Assembly: GCF_001650345.1 (NCBI RefSeq)
Contig: NZ_LVHF01000009.1
Location: 1-54,170 of the forward strand
DNA: 54,170 nt
Origin: Photobacterium jeanii
Lineage (GTDB): Bacteria; Pseudomonadota; Gammaproteobacteria; Enterobacterales; Vibrionaceae
Reading direction: 5' to 3'
Positions 1 to 10,660 of the stretch are shown here, in pieces. Position 1 is the stretch's first letter, and every line of letters starts with the position of its first letter. The position numbers were made by a program, and so were the translations under genes. The notes below the pieces were generated by a model, which was not told the DNA's origin, did no database searches, and saw only the letters and a list, made by a program, of their open reading frames with translations.

Positions 1-109
1 CACTCAGTTTCATTGATAAATCTTTTTGACTATCATTTCACGAGTGCCCACACAGATTGCATGGTCAAATTGTTAAAGAACTTTAGAGCAGCACCTCGTG
101 CTGTCTAGG
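1..109 (-). other. 5' leader of a ribosomal RNA operon (partial, 16S gene lies off the left edge)
   Basis: Read on the minus strand, this stretch carries the conserved leader of bacterial rrn transcripts: a boxA element followed by the CTGTGTGGGCACTCG block that I recognise from the E. coli and Vibrio 16S leaders. It sits directly downstream of two rrn-type promoters. The mature 16S gene itself is not in the window. This leader normally loads the antitermination complex (NusA/B/E/G) and takes part in 16S precursor processing. Confidence 0.85.
71..81 (-). promoter_or_regulatory. rrn boxA antitermination signal
   Basis: The minus strand reads GTTCTTTAACA, close to the E. coli rrn boxA (TGCTCTTTAACA). 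It lies about 30 bases into the predicted transcript from P2, as in other rrn leaders. BoxA RNA is bound by NusB-S10 to resist Rho termination. Confidence 0.8.
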
Positions 110-115
110 CCGTGT

Positions 116-143
116 ATATTACGCGGCTAATTTTTTGAGTCAA
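116..143 (-). promoter_or_regulatory. rrn promoter P2
   Basis: The minus strand shows TTGACT, a 16-base spacer and TAATAT, followed by a GC-containing discriminator. Upstream (144-180) is an A/T-rich stretch suited to an UP element bound by the alpha subunit of RNA polymerase. The 16-base spacing is typical of rrn promoters. The start site is expected near 109. Confidence 0.85.
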
Positions 144-316
144 GCGTTATTTTTAAATTTCTTAAAAACCCGTATTTCCTCGACTCCAGACATCATCACT
201 TTCACTTTTAAGGCTTAAGCATCACATCTGTAAAAAGCGCTCTATTTTATCAGCCTACTTACAAGCATCACCGCTTAAAGAAACTATCAAAAGTTTAAGA
301 ACACCTTACCAACAAC

Positions 317-337
317 TTACACACAGCTTGTGAATAA
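317..337. other. Pair of DnaA-box-like sites between rrn P1 and P2
   Basis: TTACACACA (317-325, plus strand) is one mismatch from the DnaA box TTATNCACA. TTATTCACA (329-337, minus strand) is a perfect match. The two face each other, three bases apart, 30-50 bases downstream of the P1 start. Two sites could be chance in this AT-rich leader. DnaA binding would be expected to affect the P1 transcript. Confidence 0.45.
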
Positions 338-374
338 CTCACTTATTGCCCGTACTCCGTGTCGGTGAGGCGGC

Positions 375-402
375 ATTATAGGGAGCTTAGAACAAAGCGC
401 AA
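375..402 (-). promoter_or_regulatory. rrn promoter P1
   Basis: The minus strand reads TTGCGC, a 16-base spacer and TATAAT. The -10 context CTCCCTATAATGC is nearly identical to E. coli rrnB P1. A GC-rich discriminator (GCCGCCTC) follows, the usual basis of stringent ppGpp/DksA control. A/T-rich sequence upstream (403-425) could serve as UP element. P1 and P2 are about 260 bases apart, further than in E. coli. Confidence 0.88.
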
Positions 403-554
403 TGATTTTTTTGATAAAAACACACGAACGCTGATTTATAGAGCCAAAGCCACCAAAATGAGATAAAAACCAAACAACAAACAGGATCAATGAAGATCCT
501 TTTTAAAAAACGTACCTAGCGAATAAGCATAGTCGAGATAAATTACCCCGCCAG

Positions 555-584
555 CAAGAAAATGCCCTCTATAAAAGAGGGCAT
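555..584 (-). terminator. Terminator of the cysG-to-cysQ operon
   Basis: A 9-bp stem (ATGCCCTCT/AGAGGGCAT, loop ATAAA) lies just beyond the cysQ stop and is followed on the minus strand by TTTTCTT. A weaker stem (483-500, AGGATC/GATCCT) further on, also followed by T-rich sequence, may be a backup before the rrn promoters. Confidence 0.8.
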
Positions 585-611
585 CAATAAAGAAATCAGA
601 GTCAGGTAATT

Positions 612-1352
612 TTAAACAGAGACGATGAATGAAGGATTACGTAATTCTTCACGATGGTATCGTAATGGCGAACCATCTAACTGCATGATATTAGCCCCTG
701 CACTTTGTGCTACGCAGTGACCAGCCCCTGTATCCCACATCATTGTGGGACCTAATCGGGGGTAGTATTGCGCTCTTCCTTCAGCGACAAGACAGAATTT
801 CAATGATGAGCCGACTTCAGCCATCTTATGCTCCCCCAACTTGGCAACATAGGTCGCTAATTCAGGGCTAGGATGTGAGCGGCTCCCCACCACGGTAGGT
901 ATAGACGCCGTTCTTACTTTAACGCTATCTCTGCCACTCGATGTCTGAAGCCAAGCCGTTTCACCGTCAGCCAACCAAGTTTTCTCAAGTGCGGGAGCGT
1001 GAACAACCCCTAATACGGGCTCGCCGTTATCGATTAAGGCGATATTTACCGTGAACTCCCCATTCTGACGAATGAACTCTTTCGTACCATCAAGCGGATC
1101 CACCAGCCAAAAACGTTGCCAATTTTGGCGTTGCTGCCAAGCTGTATGCTCTGACTCTTCCGACAAAATCGGGATCTCTGGCGTTAATGCTTGTAAGCGT
1201 TCCAAGATAATGGCGTTAGCCGCAAGATCCGCTGCCGTTACCGGACTAGTATCGTCTTTTTCCGTTATCTCTATATTGCTGTGATAGCGTGTCATAATGG
1301 CATCGCCTGCGGCGAGTGCAATTTCAACAATGGGATCAAGCAGTGCTTTCAA
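612..1352 (-). CDS. cysQ: 3'(2'),5'-bisphosphate nucleotidase CysQ
   Basis: This inositol-monophosphatase-family enzyme hydrolyses PAP (adenosine 3',5'-bisphosphate), the by-product of PAPS reduction, to AMP. It thereby protects the cell from PAP build-up. The 246-residue length matches CysQ. The metal-binding signature is present: the SEESE acidic pair near residue 65, DPLDGT at 85-90, and the C-terminal WDTGAGHC motif near residue 205. The start is TTG, preceded by a strong AAGGAGT ribosome site; no better ATG exists nearby. It is the last gene of the sulfate activation operon, 18 bases after cysC. CysQ is not always linked to cysC; the linkage fits its job of clearing PAP. Confidence 0.95.
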   Translation of the reverse strand: MKALLDPIVEIALAAGDAIMTRYHSNIEITEKDDTSPVTAADLAANAIILERLQALTPEIPILSEESEHTAWQQRQNWQRFWLVDPLDGTKEFIRQNGEFTVNIALIDNGEPVLGVVHAPALEKTWLADGETAWLQTSSGRDSVKVRTASIPTVVGSRSHPSPELATYVAKLGEHKMAEVGSSLKFCLVAEGRAQYYPRLGPTMMWDTGAGHCVAQSAGANIMQLDGSPLRYHREELRNPSFIVSV

Positions 1353-1370
1353 TTGGGACTCCTTCCTTTA

Positions 1371-1994
1371 CTAGCTTGCAATGACCTTGCGCTGTTGTAG
1401 GGCACGAACACATTGCTCTACAAGCTCTGCCACATCAAACTCCGCTGCACGTAAGTGCAACTCAGGTGATTGTGGTGCTTCATACTCAGAATCAATGCCT
1501 GTGAAGTGGCTAATTTCACCCGCTCGGGCTTTTTTATACAAGCCTTTGGGATCACGCTTCTCACATTCAGCTAAATCGGTATCAACAAACACTTCTAAAA
1601 AGCTACCCTCACCGACAAGGTCTCGAACCAGTTGACGCTCTTCACGATGAGGAGAGATAAAGGCGGTAAGTACAATCAATCCTGCATCCGCCATCAAGTT
1701 TGCAACTTCTCCAATACGACGAATATTTTCACGACGGTCTTGAGTGGAAAAACCCAGATCACGGCATAAGCCATGACGAACGTTATCACCATCCAATAAA
1801 TACGTGTGATGTCCTAGCTCCACCAAACGATATTCCAATGCTCCTGCAATTGTGGATTTACCTGCGCCGCTGAGGCCAGTAAACCACAGCACACAAGGTT
1901 GCTGCTTTTTCTGTTGAGCACGCTGCGCTTGGTCGACATGATGTTGATGCCATACGACATTACGAGATTGTGTCGTTGGTACGGGTACTGACAT
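1371..1994 (-). CDS. cysC: Adenylylsulfate (APS) kinase CysC
   Basis: It phosphorylates APS at the 3'-hydroxyl with ATP to give PAPS, the second step of sulfate activation. The protein has a P-loop (GLSGAGKST, about residues 40-48), the DGDNVRHGL substrate motif and the [13 protein letters not shown] lid region. I chose the ATG at 1994 (207 residues) because GGAG lies 7 bases before it. An upstream in-frame ATG at 2006 would add four residues but has no clear ribosome site. It follows the SLC13 permease by 23 bases and precedes cysQ by 18, in one transcription unit. Confidence 0.96.
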   Translation of the reverse strand: MSVPVPTTQSRNVVWHQHHVDQAQRAQQKKQQPCVLWFTGLSGAGKSTIAGALEYRLVELGHHTYLLDGDNVRHGLCRDLGFSTQDRRENIRRIGEVANLMADAGLIVLTAFISPHREERQLVRDLVGEGSFLEVFVDTDLAECEKRDPKGLYKKARAGEISHFTGIDSEYEAPQSPELHLRAAEFDVAELVEQCVRALQQRKVIAS

Positions 1995-2017
1995 TGATGA
2001 CTCCATTCCACAATGAA

Positions 2018-3742
2018 TTAAAAAGGAAATAACATGGGGATCAAGCCCAGCACCACCAGCGAATAAACAATCGAGAGTGGTAGACCGACCCGAACATAGT
2101 CTTTGAGTTGATAGTTACCCACGGTGTAAACCAAGAGGTTGGTTTGATAACCGTAAGGTGAAATAAAGCTGGCGCTAGCGCCGAACAAAATCGCCATGAT
2201 AAAAGGCATAGGATCGGCACCCGAACTTACCGCCAAGCTATAAGCGATAGGGAAAGATAAAGCGGCAGCGGCATTATTGGTGACAAGTTCAGTTAAGACT
2301 AAGGTAAACAAGTACACTGCGACTAATGCACCGTATAATCCCCAGCCGTTAAAAGCGGTCATGAATACATCGCCAATCCGCGCAGACAAACCGCTTGAAA
2401 TCATCAGCTGTGCTAGCGATAACGCGGAGCCAACAATCACGACAATATCGAGTGGGAAACGGCGTCTGAGTTCGGCAAAGGAGATAATCCCTGTAACAAC
2501 GAGAACCAATAGCAACCCAGCAAGTCCTTTTATAATCGGGTAGCCTCCCAACAAAGCACCACCGATCACAGCCATAAAACTCACAAGTACCGCAAAACTC
2601 TTTTTGCCATCTAAGCGAGCGCTCGAGTCTAAGCCGTTTACCAATACGAATTCACGATTCAGCTGCTTATTTGTGTGGAAGGTTTTTCCTGGCACCACGA
2701 CTAAAGTATCACCAGCATGCAGCTCGATATTTCCTAAACCGCCCGCTAAGCGTTCATGCCCACGGCGAATTGCCACCACGACCGCATCAAACCGTTCACG
2801 AAAGCGAATGCTCTTTAGCGTATTGCCACGGATCCCTGCCGAATGACTCACCACTACTTCCATCATGGATTGCCCATTAAGGTGGTGCTGACCAAACAGC
2901 TCAAGCCCCGGGATTTCCTGCAAAGTCGTGACACTTTCCACATCACCACAAAACAACAGTCGATCCCCTGCTTGCAATTGGGTATCAGGGCACACTGGGG
3001 CGATAGTGTGACCATCTCGGATCACCTCAGCTAAAAACAAACGTCGTAATGCACGCAAGCCGTTTTGTGCCACCGTCTTATTCACCAATGGGGAATGAGG
3101 GGCGATGATTGCCTCTAAGAAATACGGTAACGCATCTTGTTGCTGCTCTTCATTACTGGGTAAGAAGTAACTCAGAGGGATCACAATCAACATCCCCGCT
3201 AACAGCACGGCTAAACCAATCACAGTTGGCGCAAAGAAATCGAGGCTAGGTAAACCAGCATCTTCAACAAAGCTATTGATGATCAAATTGGTGGAGGTGC
3301 CAATTAAGGTGAGCGTGCCGCCTAATATTGCGGCATAAGATAACGGGATCAGCAATTTCGAGGGCGCGTGACGCTGATTACGCTTGATCGCTCCAATCAG
3401 CGACACCACCACTGCAGTATTGTTAGTAAAAGAGGATAAGAAAGCCGTCGATAACCCGAGCTTGGCAATCACACTCGATTGGCCACCGCGCGAAATCTGC
3501 TGCCCAACCCAACTGATCAAACGTGTTTTTTCTAGTGCAATAGAAACAAGGATCAACAACACCAAGGTCAATAGTGATGAATTGGTGAAGTTACTCGCTA
3601 AAGCTGTCAGCTCAATCATATTGGTCTGATAACCCACAAACGCCGCGCCAGCAAACAAATAAGCTGGTTTGATACGCGTTGTTAGCAAGCAAGTCACTAT
3701 CACCATCAGCATAGCGAGTACAATCCCTTGTTCCCAGCTCAT
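2018..3742 (-). CDS. SLC13/DASS-family anion permease with two RCK_C (TrkA-C) domains
   Basis: This is an inner-membrane transporter of the divalent anion:sodium symporter type. The 574 residues form two blocks of membrane helices around a soluble centre (about residues 200-350) with two TrkA-C-like domains. The paired helix-loop signatures of the family are present (FTNNTAV in the first half, VTNNAAA in the second, and GTSTNLI). The start at 3742 lies 4 bases after the cysN stop; a longer reading from 3775 would overlap cysN and lacks support. Its place inside a cys operon, between cysN and cysC, suggests sulfate or thiosulfate uptake. That substrate is inferred from context, since the family also carries dicarboxylates. 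The RCK_C domains suggest regulation by a small ligand. Confidence 0.85.
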   Translation of the reverse strand: MSWEQGIVLAMLMVIVTCLLTTRIKPAYLFAGAAFVGYQTNMIELTALASNFTNSSLLTLVLLILVSIALEKTRLISWVGQQISRGGQSSVIAKLGLSTAFLSSFTNNTAVVVSLIGAIKRNQRHAPSKLLIPLSYAAILGGTLTLIGTSTNLIINSFVEDAGLPSLDFFAPTVIGLAVLLAGMLIVIPLSYFLPSNEEQQQDALPYFLEAIIAPHSPLVNKTVAQNGLRALRRLFLAEVIRDGHTIAPVCPDTQLQAGDRLLFCGDVESVTTLQEIPGLELFGQHHLNGQSMMEVVVSHSAGIRGNTLKSIRFRERFDAVVVAIRRGHERLAGGLGNIELHAGDTLVVVPGKTFHTNKQLNREFVLVNGLDSSARLDGKKSFAVLVSFMAVIGGALLGGYPIIKGLAGLLLVLVVTGIISFAELRRRFPLDIVVIVGSALSLAQLMISSGLSARIGDVFMTAFNGWGLYGALVAVYLFTLVLTELVTNNAAAALSFPIAYSLAVSSGADPMPFIMAILFGASASFISPYGYQTNLLVYTVGNYQLKDYVRVGLPLSIVYSLVVLGLIPMLFPF

Positions 3743-3746
3743 AGCA

Positions 3747-5180
3747 CTACCCCAACTTGGTGATGTCTTTCGCATCCCAATGAGGGAAGTGTTTACGCAC
3801 TAACGCATTGAGTTCGAGTTCAAAGGCACTGTGAGCATGGGGTGTTTCACCCGTTGAAGCACCTTGTAATGCTTCGCGGATCATCCCAGCCCCCACAGTG
3901 ACATTGGTCAGGCGGTCTATAATGATGAATCCGCCCGTATCAACGCTGCGCTGATACGCATCGACCGCAATGGCTTCGGTTAACGCCACCTCACACAACC
4001 CAATACCATTGAGCGGTAAACTCGCGGTCGTGAACGTCTCAAGATTATTGATATCCACCTGATGTCGAATAGCTTGAACCGTACCAACCGTCTTCTTACC
4101 CGCCACTTTAATATCGTATTGGCGTCCAGACTCTAACGGCGTTTCGGCCATCCACACAATGTCCGCCAAAACATGATCGCTTAACGGCACGTCGTCGTTG
4201 GCCGCCACTAAAGTGTCACCACGGCTAATATCGATTTCATCCGCCAACGTCAGAGTCACCGCCTGCCCAGGGTACGCCTCTGGTAAATCACCATCAAAGG
4301 TCACGATACGCTCAACAACGGATTGCTTACCCGATGGCAGCGCTTTGACGATATCACCGACTTTTACGACCCCTGTTGCTAGGGTGCCAGCAAAGCCTCG
4401 AAAGTCGAGATTGGGGCGATTGACGTATTGCACGGGGAAACGAAAAGCCCCCGCTTCACGCTCTTGACCAAACTCCACATTTTCTAACAAGGTCAGTAAT
4501 GTCTCACCTTGATACCACGGTGTATGCGTACTCAAACTCACCACGTTATCGCCTTCGAGTGCCGATAGCGGTACCAGTTGAATGTCGATATCAGAATGTA
4601 GCTTAGCGGCAAACTGTAAGTAGTCCGCTTCGATAGCGTCATATGTGGCTTGGTCGTAACCCACCAAGTCCATTTTATTGACCGCTACAATAAAGTGGCG
4701 GATCCCCAACAAGCTCGCGATGTAAGAGTGACGGCGCGTTTGATCCAATACTCCTTTGCGGGCATCAATTAAAATCACCGCCACATCACAGGTCGAAGCG
4801 CCAGTTGCCATATTCCGAGTGTACTGTTCGTGCCCCGGCGTATCGGCAATAATGAACTTGCGCTTTTGAGTCGAAAAATAGCGGTATGCGACATCAATGG
4901 TGATCCCTTGCTCACGCTCAGCTTGTAACCCGTCCACCAGCAAAGCCAGATCCGGTTTATCACCAGTGGTCCCCACCTTCTGGCTATCGTTGTGAATAGC
5001 GGCCAGCTGATCTTCGTAAATCTGGTGCGAGTCATGAAGCAAGCGACCGATTAAGGTACTTTTGCCATCGTCTACCGAGCCACAGGTTAAAAAGCGCAGT
5101 AAGGTTTTGTTGTGGTGCTGATCGAGATACGCTTCGATCCCCAGCTCAGCCACTTGCTGTTCAATAACACTGTTCATCAT
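3747..5180 (-). CDS. cysN: Sulfate adenylyltransferase, GTPase subunit CysN
   Basis: This is the large subunit of ATP sulfurylase. It hydrolyses GTP to drive the unfavourable formation of APS by CysD. It is an EF-Tu-like GTPase: G1 GSVDDGKST (residues 34-42), G3 DTPGH (113-117), G4 NKMD (168-171), followed by two beta-barrel domains. The 477-residue length is normal for CysN without a fused CysC domain, and a separate cysC is present. Two ATGs lie in tandem at the start behind an AAGGAAAG ribosome site. It begins 7 bases after cysD, as expected for subunits of one complex. Confidence 0.97.
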   Translation of the reverse strand: MMNSVIEQQVAELGIEAYLDQHHNKTLLRFLTCGSVDDGKSTLIGRLLHDSHQIYEDQLAAIHNDSQKVGTTGDKPDLALLVDGLQAEREQGITIDVAYRYFSTQKRKFIIADTPGHEQYTRNMATGASTCDVAVILIDARKGVLDQTRRHSYIASLLGIRHFIVAVNKMDLVGYDQATYDAIEADYLQFAAKLHSDIDIQLVPLSALEGDNVVSLSTHTPWYQGETLLTLLENVEFGQEREAGAFRFPVQYVNRPNLDFRGFAGTLATGVVKVGDIVKALPSGKQSVVERIVTFDGDLPEAYPGQAVTLTLADEIDISRGDTLVAANDDVPLSDHVLADIVWMAETPLESGRQYDIKVAGKKTVGTVQAIRHQVDINNLETFTTASLPLNGIGLCEVALTEAIAVDAYQRSVDTGGFIIIDRLTNVTVGAGMIREALQGASTGETPHAHSAFELELNALVRKHFPHWDAKDITKLG

Positions 5181-5187
5181 TCTTTCC

Positions 5188-6096
5188 TTAGAAGTAGCCT
5201 TGACGTTTTTTCAGCTCCATCGAGCCAGACTGGTCATGATCAATCGCCCGCCCTTGGCGCTCACTGGACGTTGCCACCAACATCTCTTCGATAATGCCGG
5301 GCAAGGTATCGGCGGTAGACTCGATCGCGCCGGTGAGTGGGTAACAACCCAACGTTCTGAAGCGAACACTTTTGTGCTCAATGTGCTCGCCCGGTTGTAG
5401 CTTCATGCGATCGTCATCGACCATGATCAGCATGCCGTCACGCTCAACGACAGGACGCACATCCGATAAATACAAAGGCACAATCTCAATATTTTCTAAG
5501 TAGATGTATTGCCAAATATCGAGCTCGGTCCAATTCGAAAGTGGGAACACACGAATGCTCTCGCCTTTGTTGATTTGCCCGTTGTAGGTTTTCCACAGCT
5601 CAGGGCGTTGATTCTTCGGATCCCAAGTATGGTTTTTATCGCGAAACGAGTAGACGCGCTCTTTCGCCCGAGATTTTTCTTCATCACGACGCGCGCCACC
5701 GAAAGCCGCATCAAAGCCGTATTTATCCAGCGCCTGCTTCAAGGCTTGGGTTTTCATAATGTCGGTATGCTTTGATGAGCCATGGTCGAACGGGTTAATA
5801 CCCAATGCGAGCCCTTCTGGATTTTTGTGCACCAAGAGATCAAAGCCGTATTTATCCGCCGTACGATCCCGAAAGGCGATCATTTCGCGAAACTTCCAAT
5901 CGGTATCCACGTGCAGCAAAGGAAACGGAATTTTGCCCGGGTAAAAGGCTTTTCGCGCCAAGTGCAACATCACAGATGAGTCTTTCCCGATGGAATACAT
6001 CATCACAGGGTTATCAAACTCAGCAGCGACTTCGCGGATAATATGAATACTCTCCGCTTCAAGCTGCTTGAGATGGGTTAATCGTTTCGGATCCAT
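5188..6096 (-). CDS. cysD: Sulfate adenylyltransferase, catalytic subunit CysD
   Basis: This is the small subunit of ATP sulfurylase, making APS and pyrophosphate from ATP and sulfate. It belongs to the PP-loop ATPase superfamily; the loop SIGKDSS is at residues 35-41, followed by the [12 protein letters not shown] strand. The ATG at 6096 gives 302 residues, the same as E. coli CysD, and has GGAGAG just upstream. A longer in-frame reading to 6198 runs into cysG and is rejected. It begins 13 bases after the cysG stop. Confidence 0.97.
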   Translation of the reverse strand: MDPKRLTHLKQLEAESIHIIREVAAEFDNPVMMYSIGKDSSVMLHLARKAFYPGKIPFPLLHVDTDWKFREMIAFRDRTADKYGFDLLVHKNPEGLALGINPFDHGSSKHTDIMKTQALKQALDKYGFDAAFGGARRDEEKSRAKERVYSFRDKNHTWDPKNQRPELWKTYNGQINKGESIRVFPLSNWTELDIWQYIYLENIEIVPLYLSDVRPVVERDGMLIMVDDDRMKLQPGEHIEHKSVRFRTLGCYPLTGAIESTADTLPGIIEEMLVATSSERQGRAIDHDQSGSMELKKRQGYF

Positions 6097-6109
6097 TACT
6101 CTCTCCATG

Positions 6110-7516
6110 CTAAAGGCTCGCCACAGCTTGTGGCTGGGATTGAACTTCCTGATTGCCAAACCAACGTAGTTTTTGTGATAAGTTGACAACCTCACCAATC
6201 ACGATCAGTGAAGGTGATGCCGCCTGTTGTGCCAACGTTGCCAGCTGCGATAGCTGACCTTGATAAACTTGCTGCGATTGATGTGTGCCACGCTCAATAA
6301 TGGCGATAGGGGTATCAGACTGACGGCCGTGTGCTAAGAGTTGTTGTTGGATATAACTCGACTTCATCAGCCCCATATAAATAACCAAGGTTTGCTTACC
6401 ACGCGCTAACACCTGCCAATCGAGCGGATCGCTCTCAGGCTTGGTGTGACCGGTAATAAACATCGCGGTCTGGGCATAATCACGATGGGTTAGAGGGATC
6501 CCGGCATACGCGGTTGCCCCTGCTGCGGCAGTAATACCCGGCACCACTTGAAACGGGATCCCAGCATCAAACAACACTTCAAGCTCTTCACCGCCGCGAC
6601 CAAACATAAATGGATCGCCCCCTTTTAAGCGCACCACCCGCTTGCCCTGCTGGGCATAGTCAACGATTAGGCGGTTAGTTTCGGCTTGCGGCACACTGTG
6701 GTATCCCGCTCGTTTACCGACACACACTAGCTCGGCATCACGACGAACTAGCTCAAGCACGTCATCGGAGACTAAGTAGTCGTACAACACCACATCGGCT
6801 TGCTGCATTAACTGCAAAGCACGCAGTGTCAGCAAACCCGCATCCCCCGGACCTGCGCCAATTAAAGATACTTCCCCTTGCGGCTTAAGTGTTTGCGATA
6901 AACGCGTTAGCTCTTGCTCAGCAGCTTGCGGCTGACCAGCTTCAACTAATTGGGCAAAACGCCCATTGAAAGCCTGCTCCCAGAAAAAACGACGGGCGGA
7001 GAAATCCGGTACCATTTGTTTAAGGCGATCACGAAAGTTGCCAGCGATGGTGGCCATTTTGCCAAGGTGCTGCGGCAATAAGGTTTCGATTTTTTCACGC
7101 AACATGCGCGCCAGTACTGGCGCTTTGCCCGAGGAGGAGATCGCCACCACAATTGGGGAGCGATCAATAATAGAAGGAACGATAAAACTACAGCGCTGGG
7201 TATCATCCACCACATTGACCAGCACTTGGCGCTGATTGGCCGATTGATAAACCAAAGCATTCACCGCTTTGCGCTCGGTAGCGGCAATAGCGAGAAAGAT
7301 GCCATCGAGGTGATGCGGCTCGAACGTCTCAGCAAGGTGAGAAACTTGGTTGGCAGCGAGCGCCGCTTGAAACTCAGCGTTAAGTTTCGGCGCAATAACC
7401 CGAACATCCGCCCCTGCTTTTAGCAGCATTTGTGTTTTACGCCACGCTACCGTGCCACCGCCTACCACCACACAAGGTCGCTGCTGCAAATCAGCAAATA
7501 TCGGCAAATATTCCAT
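6110..7516 (-). CDS. cysG: Siroheme synthase CysG (trifunctional)
   Basis: It makes siroheme, the prosthetic group of sulfite reductase CysI, from uroporphyrinogen III. The N-terminal half is the NAD-dependent precorrin-2 dehydrogenase/ferrochelatase, with a Rossmann motif [11 protein letters not shown] at residues 17-27. The C-terminal half (from about 218) is the SAM-dependent uroporphyrinogen methyltransferase, with [11 protein letters not shown] and the [10 protein letters not shown] loop. The 468 residues are slightly longer than E. coli CysG (457). It is the first gene of the operon, so siroheme supply is tied to sulfate activation. GAGGGCG lies before the ATG. Confidence 0.96.
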   Translation of the reverse strand: MEYLPIFADLQQRPCVVVGGGTVAWRKTQMLLKAGADVRVIAPKLNAEFQAALAANQVSHLAETFEPHHLDGIFLAIAATERKAVNALVYQSANQRQVLVNVVDDTQRCSFIVPSIIDRSPIVVAISSSGKAPVLARMLREKIETLLPQHLGKMATIAGNFRDRLKQMVPDFSARRFFWEQAFNGRFAQLVEAGQPQAAEQELTRLSQTLKPQGEVSLIGAGPGDAGLLTLRALQLMQQADVVLYDYLVSDDVLELVRRDAELVCVGKRAGYHSVPQAETNRLIVDYAQQGKRVVRLKGGDPFMFGRGGEELEVLFDAGIPFQVVPGITAAAGATAYAGIPLTHRDYAQTAMFITGHTKPESDPLDWQVLARGKQTLVIYMGLMKSSYIQQQLLAHGRQSDTPIAIIERGTHQSQQVYQGQLSQLATLAQQAASPSLIVIGEVVNLSQKLRWFGNQEVQSQPQAVASL

Positions 7517-7926
7517 GTCTACGCCCTCAAATACTATCCTGTTAGAGCACTATAGACAGAGCCTGATATTACCTGAAATTCTAAAATTGTATTTTTTATT
7601 CCAAAAAGTTTGAGCAAAGGTATTCAATGAGAATTGCGAGCAATAGCGCAATAAATTCACCAATTTTGAGGTAAAAAAGACGGCAAATGTACCTCTCAAG
7701 TATCAAAAGGCGCTCACCCTAGTTCATTTAGATGTAAGTTATGCTGTTTTTTTCTTATGTTGAAATGAGCGAAACGAGCAAAGCCTCTCCATCTATTTAT
7801 TAACGATGCGCTTTTTGCGGCAAAAGTGAGAGATATGACACATAAAATCAAGAAACAAACGATACCGTGACATTTTTTTTGATACCTTAGCGCGGCTTTC
7901 CTAACTCATTTTTCTTGGAGAAAATC
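7517..7926. promoter_or_regulatory. Divergent control region of cysG and cpdB
   Basis: This 410-base AT-rich gap holds the promoters of two divergent units. For cysG a TATAGT -10 element is visible on the minus strand (7550-7555), with no good -35, as expected for a CysB-activated promoter; no clear CysB site could be drawn. Near cpdB, 7825-7840 reads AGTGA-N6-TGACA, one mismatch per half-site from the CRP consensus. An inverted repeat ATTGCG-N8-CGCAAT is at 7632-7651. These are weak calls made by eye. Confidence 0.35.
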
Positions 7927-9891
7927 ATGAAATTATCTGCCAAGCCTCTATCTCTTGCGGTCTTAGGTGGTTTATTAACCCTAGCGGGTCCTGCCGCTGC
8001 GGAAACGATTAAACTTCGTATTCTAGAAACCACAGATATCCACATGAATGTGATGGATTTCGACTACTACAAAGACAAGCCAACCTTAAAAACTGGCCTG
8101 GTACGTACCGCGTCATTGGTAAAAGAAGCACGTGCAGAAGTTATCAACAGCGTGTTAGTAGATAATGGTGACTTGATCCAAGGTAGCCCTATGGGCGACT
8201 ACATGGCAGCCAAAGGCATTAAGATGGGCGAAATTCACCCAGCTTACAAAGCCATGAACCAACTAAGCTACGATGTGGGCAACATTGGTAACCACGAATT
8301 CAACTACGGCCTTGAGTTTTTGAAGAACTCCATTGCCGGTGCCAACTTCCCCTACATCAATGCGAACGTAGTTGATATTAAGTCGGGCAAAAACCTATTC
8401 ACGCCTTACATCATTAAAACGCACAAGCTAAAAGACACCGATGGTGTTGAGCATGATGTGAAAGTGGGCTACATCGGTTTTGTACCACCACAAATTATGA
8501 TTTGGGATAAGAAGCACCTTGAAGGTCGTGTTGACGCGCTTGATATCAAGCAAACGGCTGAAAAATATGTCCCGCAAATGAAAGCGGAAGGTGCTGATAT
8601 TATCGTTGCGATCCCACACTCAGGGATTTCAACCGATCCGTACAAAATCGATGCCGAGAACTCGACTTACTACCTAACCGGCGTGAAAGACATCGATGTG
8701 ATCGCTTTTGGTCACTCGCATGCTGTGTTCCCAAGTAAGAGCTTTGCCAATGTGCCGGGTGTTAACCTAGAGAAAGGGACCATTAATGGCGTACCTGCGG
8801 TAATGCCTGGTCGCTGGGGTGATCACCTAGGTGTGGTTGACTTGGTACTAGAAAAAGAAGGCAACGGCTGGGATGTCAGCGATGCCAAAGCCGAAGCGCG
8901 TCCGATCTTTGATAAAGAGAAAGGCAAAGCGCTGGTTGATGCCGATAAGAAAATGGTGCAAGCAGTGGCTGACGATCACAAAGCAACCCGTGAATTCGTC
9001 AATCAGCCAATCGGTAAAGCAAGCGATGTAATGTACAGCTTCTTGGCATTGGTACAAGATGATCCAACAGTACAGATCGTTAACTTAGCGCAAAAAGATT
9101 ACGTTGAGCGCTTTATCCAAGGCGACCCAGATCTAGACGGCATCCCTGTTCTATCTGCAGCGGCACCGTTTAAAGCCGGCGGTCGTGGTAACGATCCAAC
9201 AAACTTCACCGAAGTAGAGTCAGGTCAGCTAACCTTCCGTAACGCAGCCGACCTTTACCTTTACCCGAATACTCTAGTGGCAATGAAAGTCACAGGTAAA
9301 GAAGTGAAAGAATGGCTGGAGTGTTCAGCAGCGCAATTTAACCAAATTGACGTCAATAGCACTAAACAGCAAGGTTTGATCAATTGGGACGGTTTCCGTA
9401 CTTACAACTTTGATGTGGTTGATGGTGTGAATTACGCCATCGACATTTCAAAACCAGCCCGTTACGACGGTGACTGTAAGCTGATCAACGCTGGTGCTGA
9501 ACGTATCCAAGATCTGACATTCAATGGTAAGCCAGTCGATCCAAAACAAGACTTCATCATTGCGACCAACAACTACCGCGCATACAGCGGCAAGTTCGCT
9601 GGTACTGGTGAGAAGTTTGTTGCCTTTGCTTCACCAGATGAGAACCGTTCAGTACTGTCTGACTACATCAGCCGTGTGAGCAAAGAGAAAGGTCAAGTGA
9701 TCCCAAGTGCTGATAACAACTGGCACTTTGCGCCACTGAAGAGTGATAAAGCACTAAACATCACTTTCGAAACGTCACCAAGTGAGAAAGCGGCAGCGTT
9801 TATTAAAGACAAAGGTCAGTACCCAATGAAGAAAGTGGGCACAGACAAAGTGGGCTTTGCGGTTTACCAAATCGATCTACAAGCTAAATAA
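7927..9891 (+). CDS. cpdB: Periplasmic 2',3'-cyclic-nucleotide 2'-phosphodiesterase/3'-nucleotidase CpdB
   Basis: It degrades 2',3'-cyclic nucleotides and 3'-nucleotides in the periplasm so that nucleosides and phosphate can be taken up. The 654 residues start with a signal peptide cleaved after GPAAA. A calcineurin-type metallophosphoesterase domain follows, with [25 protein letters not shown] and GHSHAVF metal-binding motifs. The C-terminal half is the 5'-nucleotidase nucleotide-binding domain. The ATG at 7927 is chosen because GGAG lies 6 bases upstream; a TTG at 7915 overlaps that ribosome site. It stands alone with its own terminator and is divergent from cysG. In E. coli cpdB is also next to cysQ. 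Confidence 0.95.
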   Translation: MKLSAKPLSLAVLGGLLTLAGPAAAETIKLRILETTDIHMNVMDFDYYKDKPTLKTGLVRTASLVKEARAEVINSVLVDNGDLIQGSPMGDYMAAKGIKMGEIHPAYKAMNQLSYDVGNIGNHEFNYGLEFLKNSIAGANFPYINANVVDIKSGKNLFTPYIIKTHKLKDTDGVEHDVKVGYIGFVPPQIMIWDKKHLEGRVDALDIKQTAEKYVPQMKAEGADIIVAIPHSGISTDPYKIDAENSTYYLTGVKDIDVIAFGHSHAVFPSKSFANVPGVNLEKGTINGVPAVMPGRWGDHLGVVDLVLEKEGNGWDVSDAKAEARPIFDKEKGKALVDADKKMVQAVADDHKATREFVNQPIGKASDVMYSFLALVQDDPTVQIVNLAQKDYVERFIQGDPDLDGIPVLSAAAPFKAGGRGNDPTNFTEVESGQLTFRNAADLYLYPNTLVAMKVTGKEVKEWLECSAAQFNQIDVNSTKQQGLINWDGFRTYNFDVVDGVNYAIDISKPARYDGDCKLINAGAERIQDLTFNGKPVDPKQDFIIATNNYRAYSGKFAGTGEKFVAFASPDENRSVLSDYISRVSKEKGQVIPSADNNWHFAPLKSDKALNITFETSPSEKAAAFIKDKGQYPMKKVGTDKVGFAVYQIDLQAK

Positions 9892-9926
9892 GTCACCTCA
9901 GTTTCACTGAGTGATACTTATCGCCT

Positions 9927-9956
9927 AAGCCGTCGTGAAAACGACGGCTTTTTTCT
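9927..9956 (+). terminator. Rho-independent terminator of cpdB
   Basis: A 10-bp stem AAGCCGTCGT/ACGACGGCTT with a GAAA tetraloop is followed directly by a T run. It lies about 35 bases after the cpdB stop. Confidence 0.93.
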
Positions 9957-10018
9957 TTCCTTCAAATTCTATCGTTAGTATAAATAACGGTAACCGCTGT
10001 TTATACGAAGCCAAAAAC

Positions 10019-10600
10019 ATGAAAACCCGCTTATTGCAGTTTTTACACCAGCACGGTGTCAGCCCCCAAGAAGCAGAGGCCATTGCCGCCCAAGCCGAGC
10101 CACTAGAATTACCCACGCGCCACATTCTGTTGCATCAAGGACAAGAGGCTGAGCACTTTTACTTTTTAGTCGAAGGTGTTTGTCATGCTTGTTACCTAAC
10201 CGAAGATGGCAAAGCATTCAGTAAAGAATTCTATTGGGAGCAAGAGCCTATCATTGGCTTTGAAGCGCTAACAACATCACAGCCTTCGGGGTATTTACTC
10301 GAAACCTTAATGGCTAGTCGTGTGCTAACCCTGCCGATCACTTTATTAGAGCAATGGCGTTCACAGCGTCACCCGCTCTATCTCCATCTACTTGAACGTC
10401 AGTTACAGTTTAAAGAGCACAAAGAACGCTTCATGTTGATGTATAGCCCAGAAGAGCGCTATCAAATCTTCAGCGAGCATTTCAGTGAGCTCATGCTGCA
10501 AATTACCGACAAGCAATTAGCGTCATATTTAGGGATCGCCGCCACCAGCCTAAGTCGGATCAAAGCTCGATTAAAACCTGACGTTGATGACATAAGATAA
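10019..10600 (+). CDS. Crp/Fnr-family transcriptional regulator
   Basis: The 193-residue protein has an N-terminal cyclic-nucleotide-binding-type beta-roll (about residues 20-125, including ILLHQGQEAEHFYFLVEGV). A C-terminal helix-turn-helix follows near 160-185 (KQLASYLGIAATSLSRIKA). It has no N-terminal cysteine cluster, so it is not a classical FNR iron-sulfur sensor. The cAMP-contacting Arg-Ser pair of CRP is not evident, so the ligand is unknown. The start at 10019 is chosen because the in-frame extension upstream runs into the cpdB terminator. It is a single gene between cpdB and elaA, and its targets cannot be read from the sequence. Confidence 0.8.
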   Translation: MKTRLLQFLHQHGVSPQEAEAIAAQAEPLELPTRHILLHQGQEAEHFYFLVEGVCHACYLTEDGKAFSKEFYWEQEPIIGFEALTTSQPSGYLLETLMASRVLTLPITLLEQWRSQRHPLYLHLLERQLQFKEHKERFMLMYSPEERYQIFSEHFSELMLQITDKQLASYLGIAATSLSRIKARLKPDVDDIR

Positions 10601-10660
10601 CGACAATCCCCACGAGGCTAATTTAAAGTAAGTACAAATAAGGCACCCACCAACTCAGTA

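Noticed and set aside
483..505. Strong terminator AGGATC/GATCCT before the rrn promoters
   Set aside because: Only a 6-bp stem with two GATC sites; noted as a possible backup to the clear terminator at 555-584 but not called separately.
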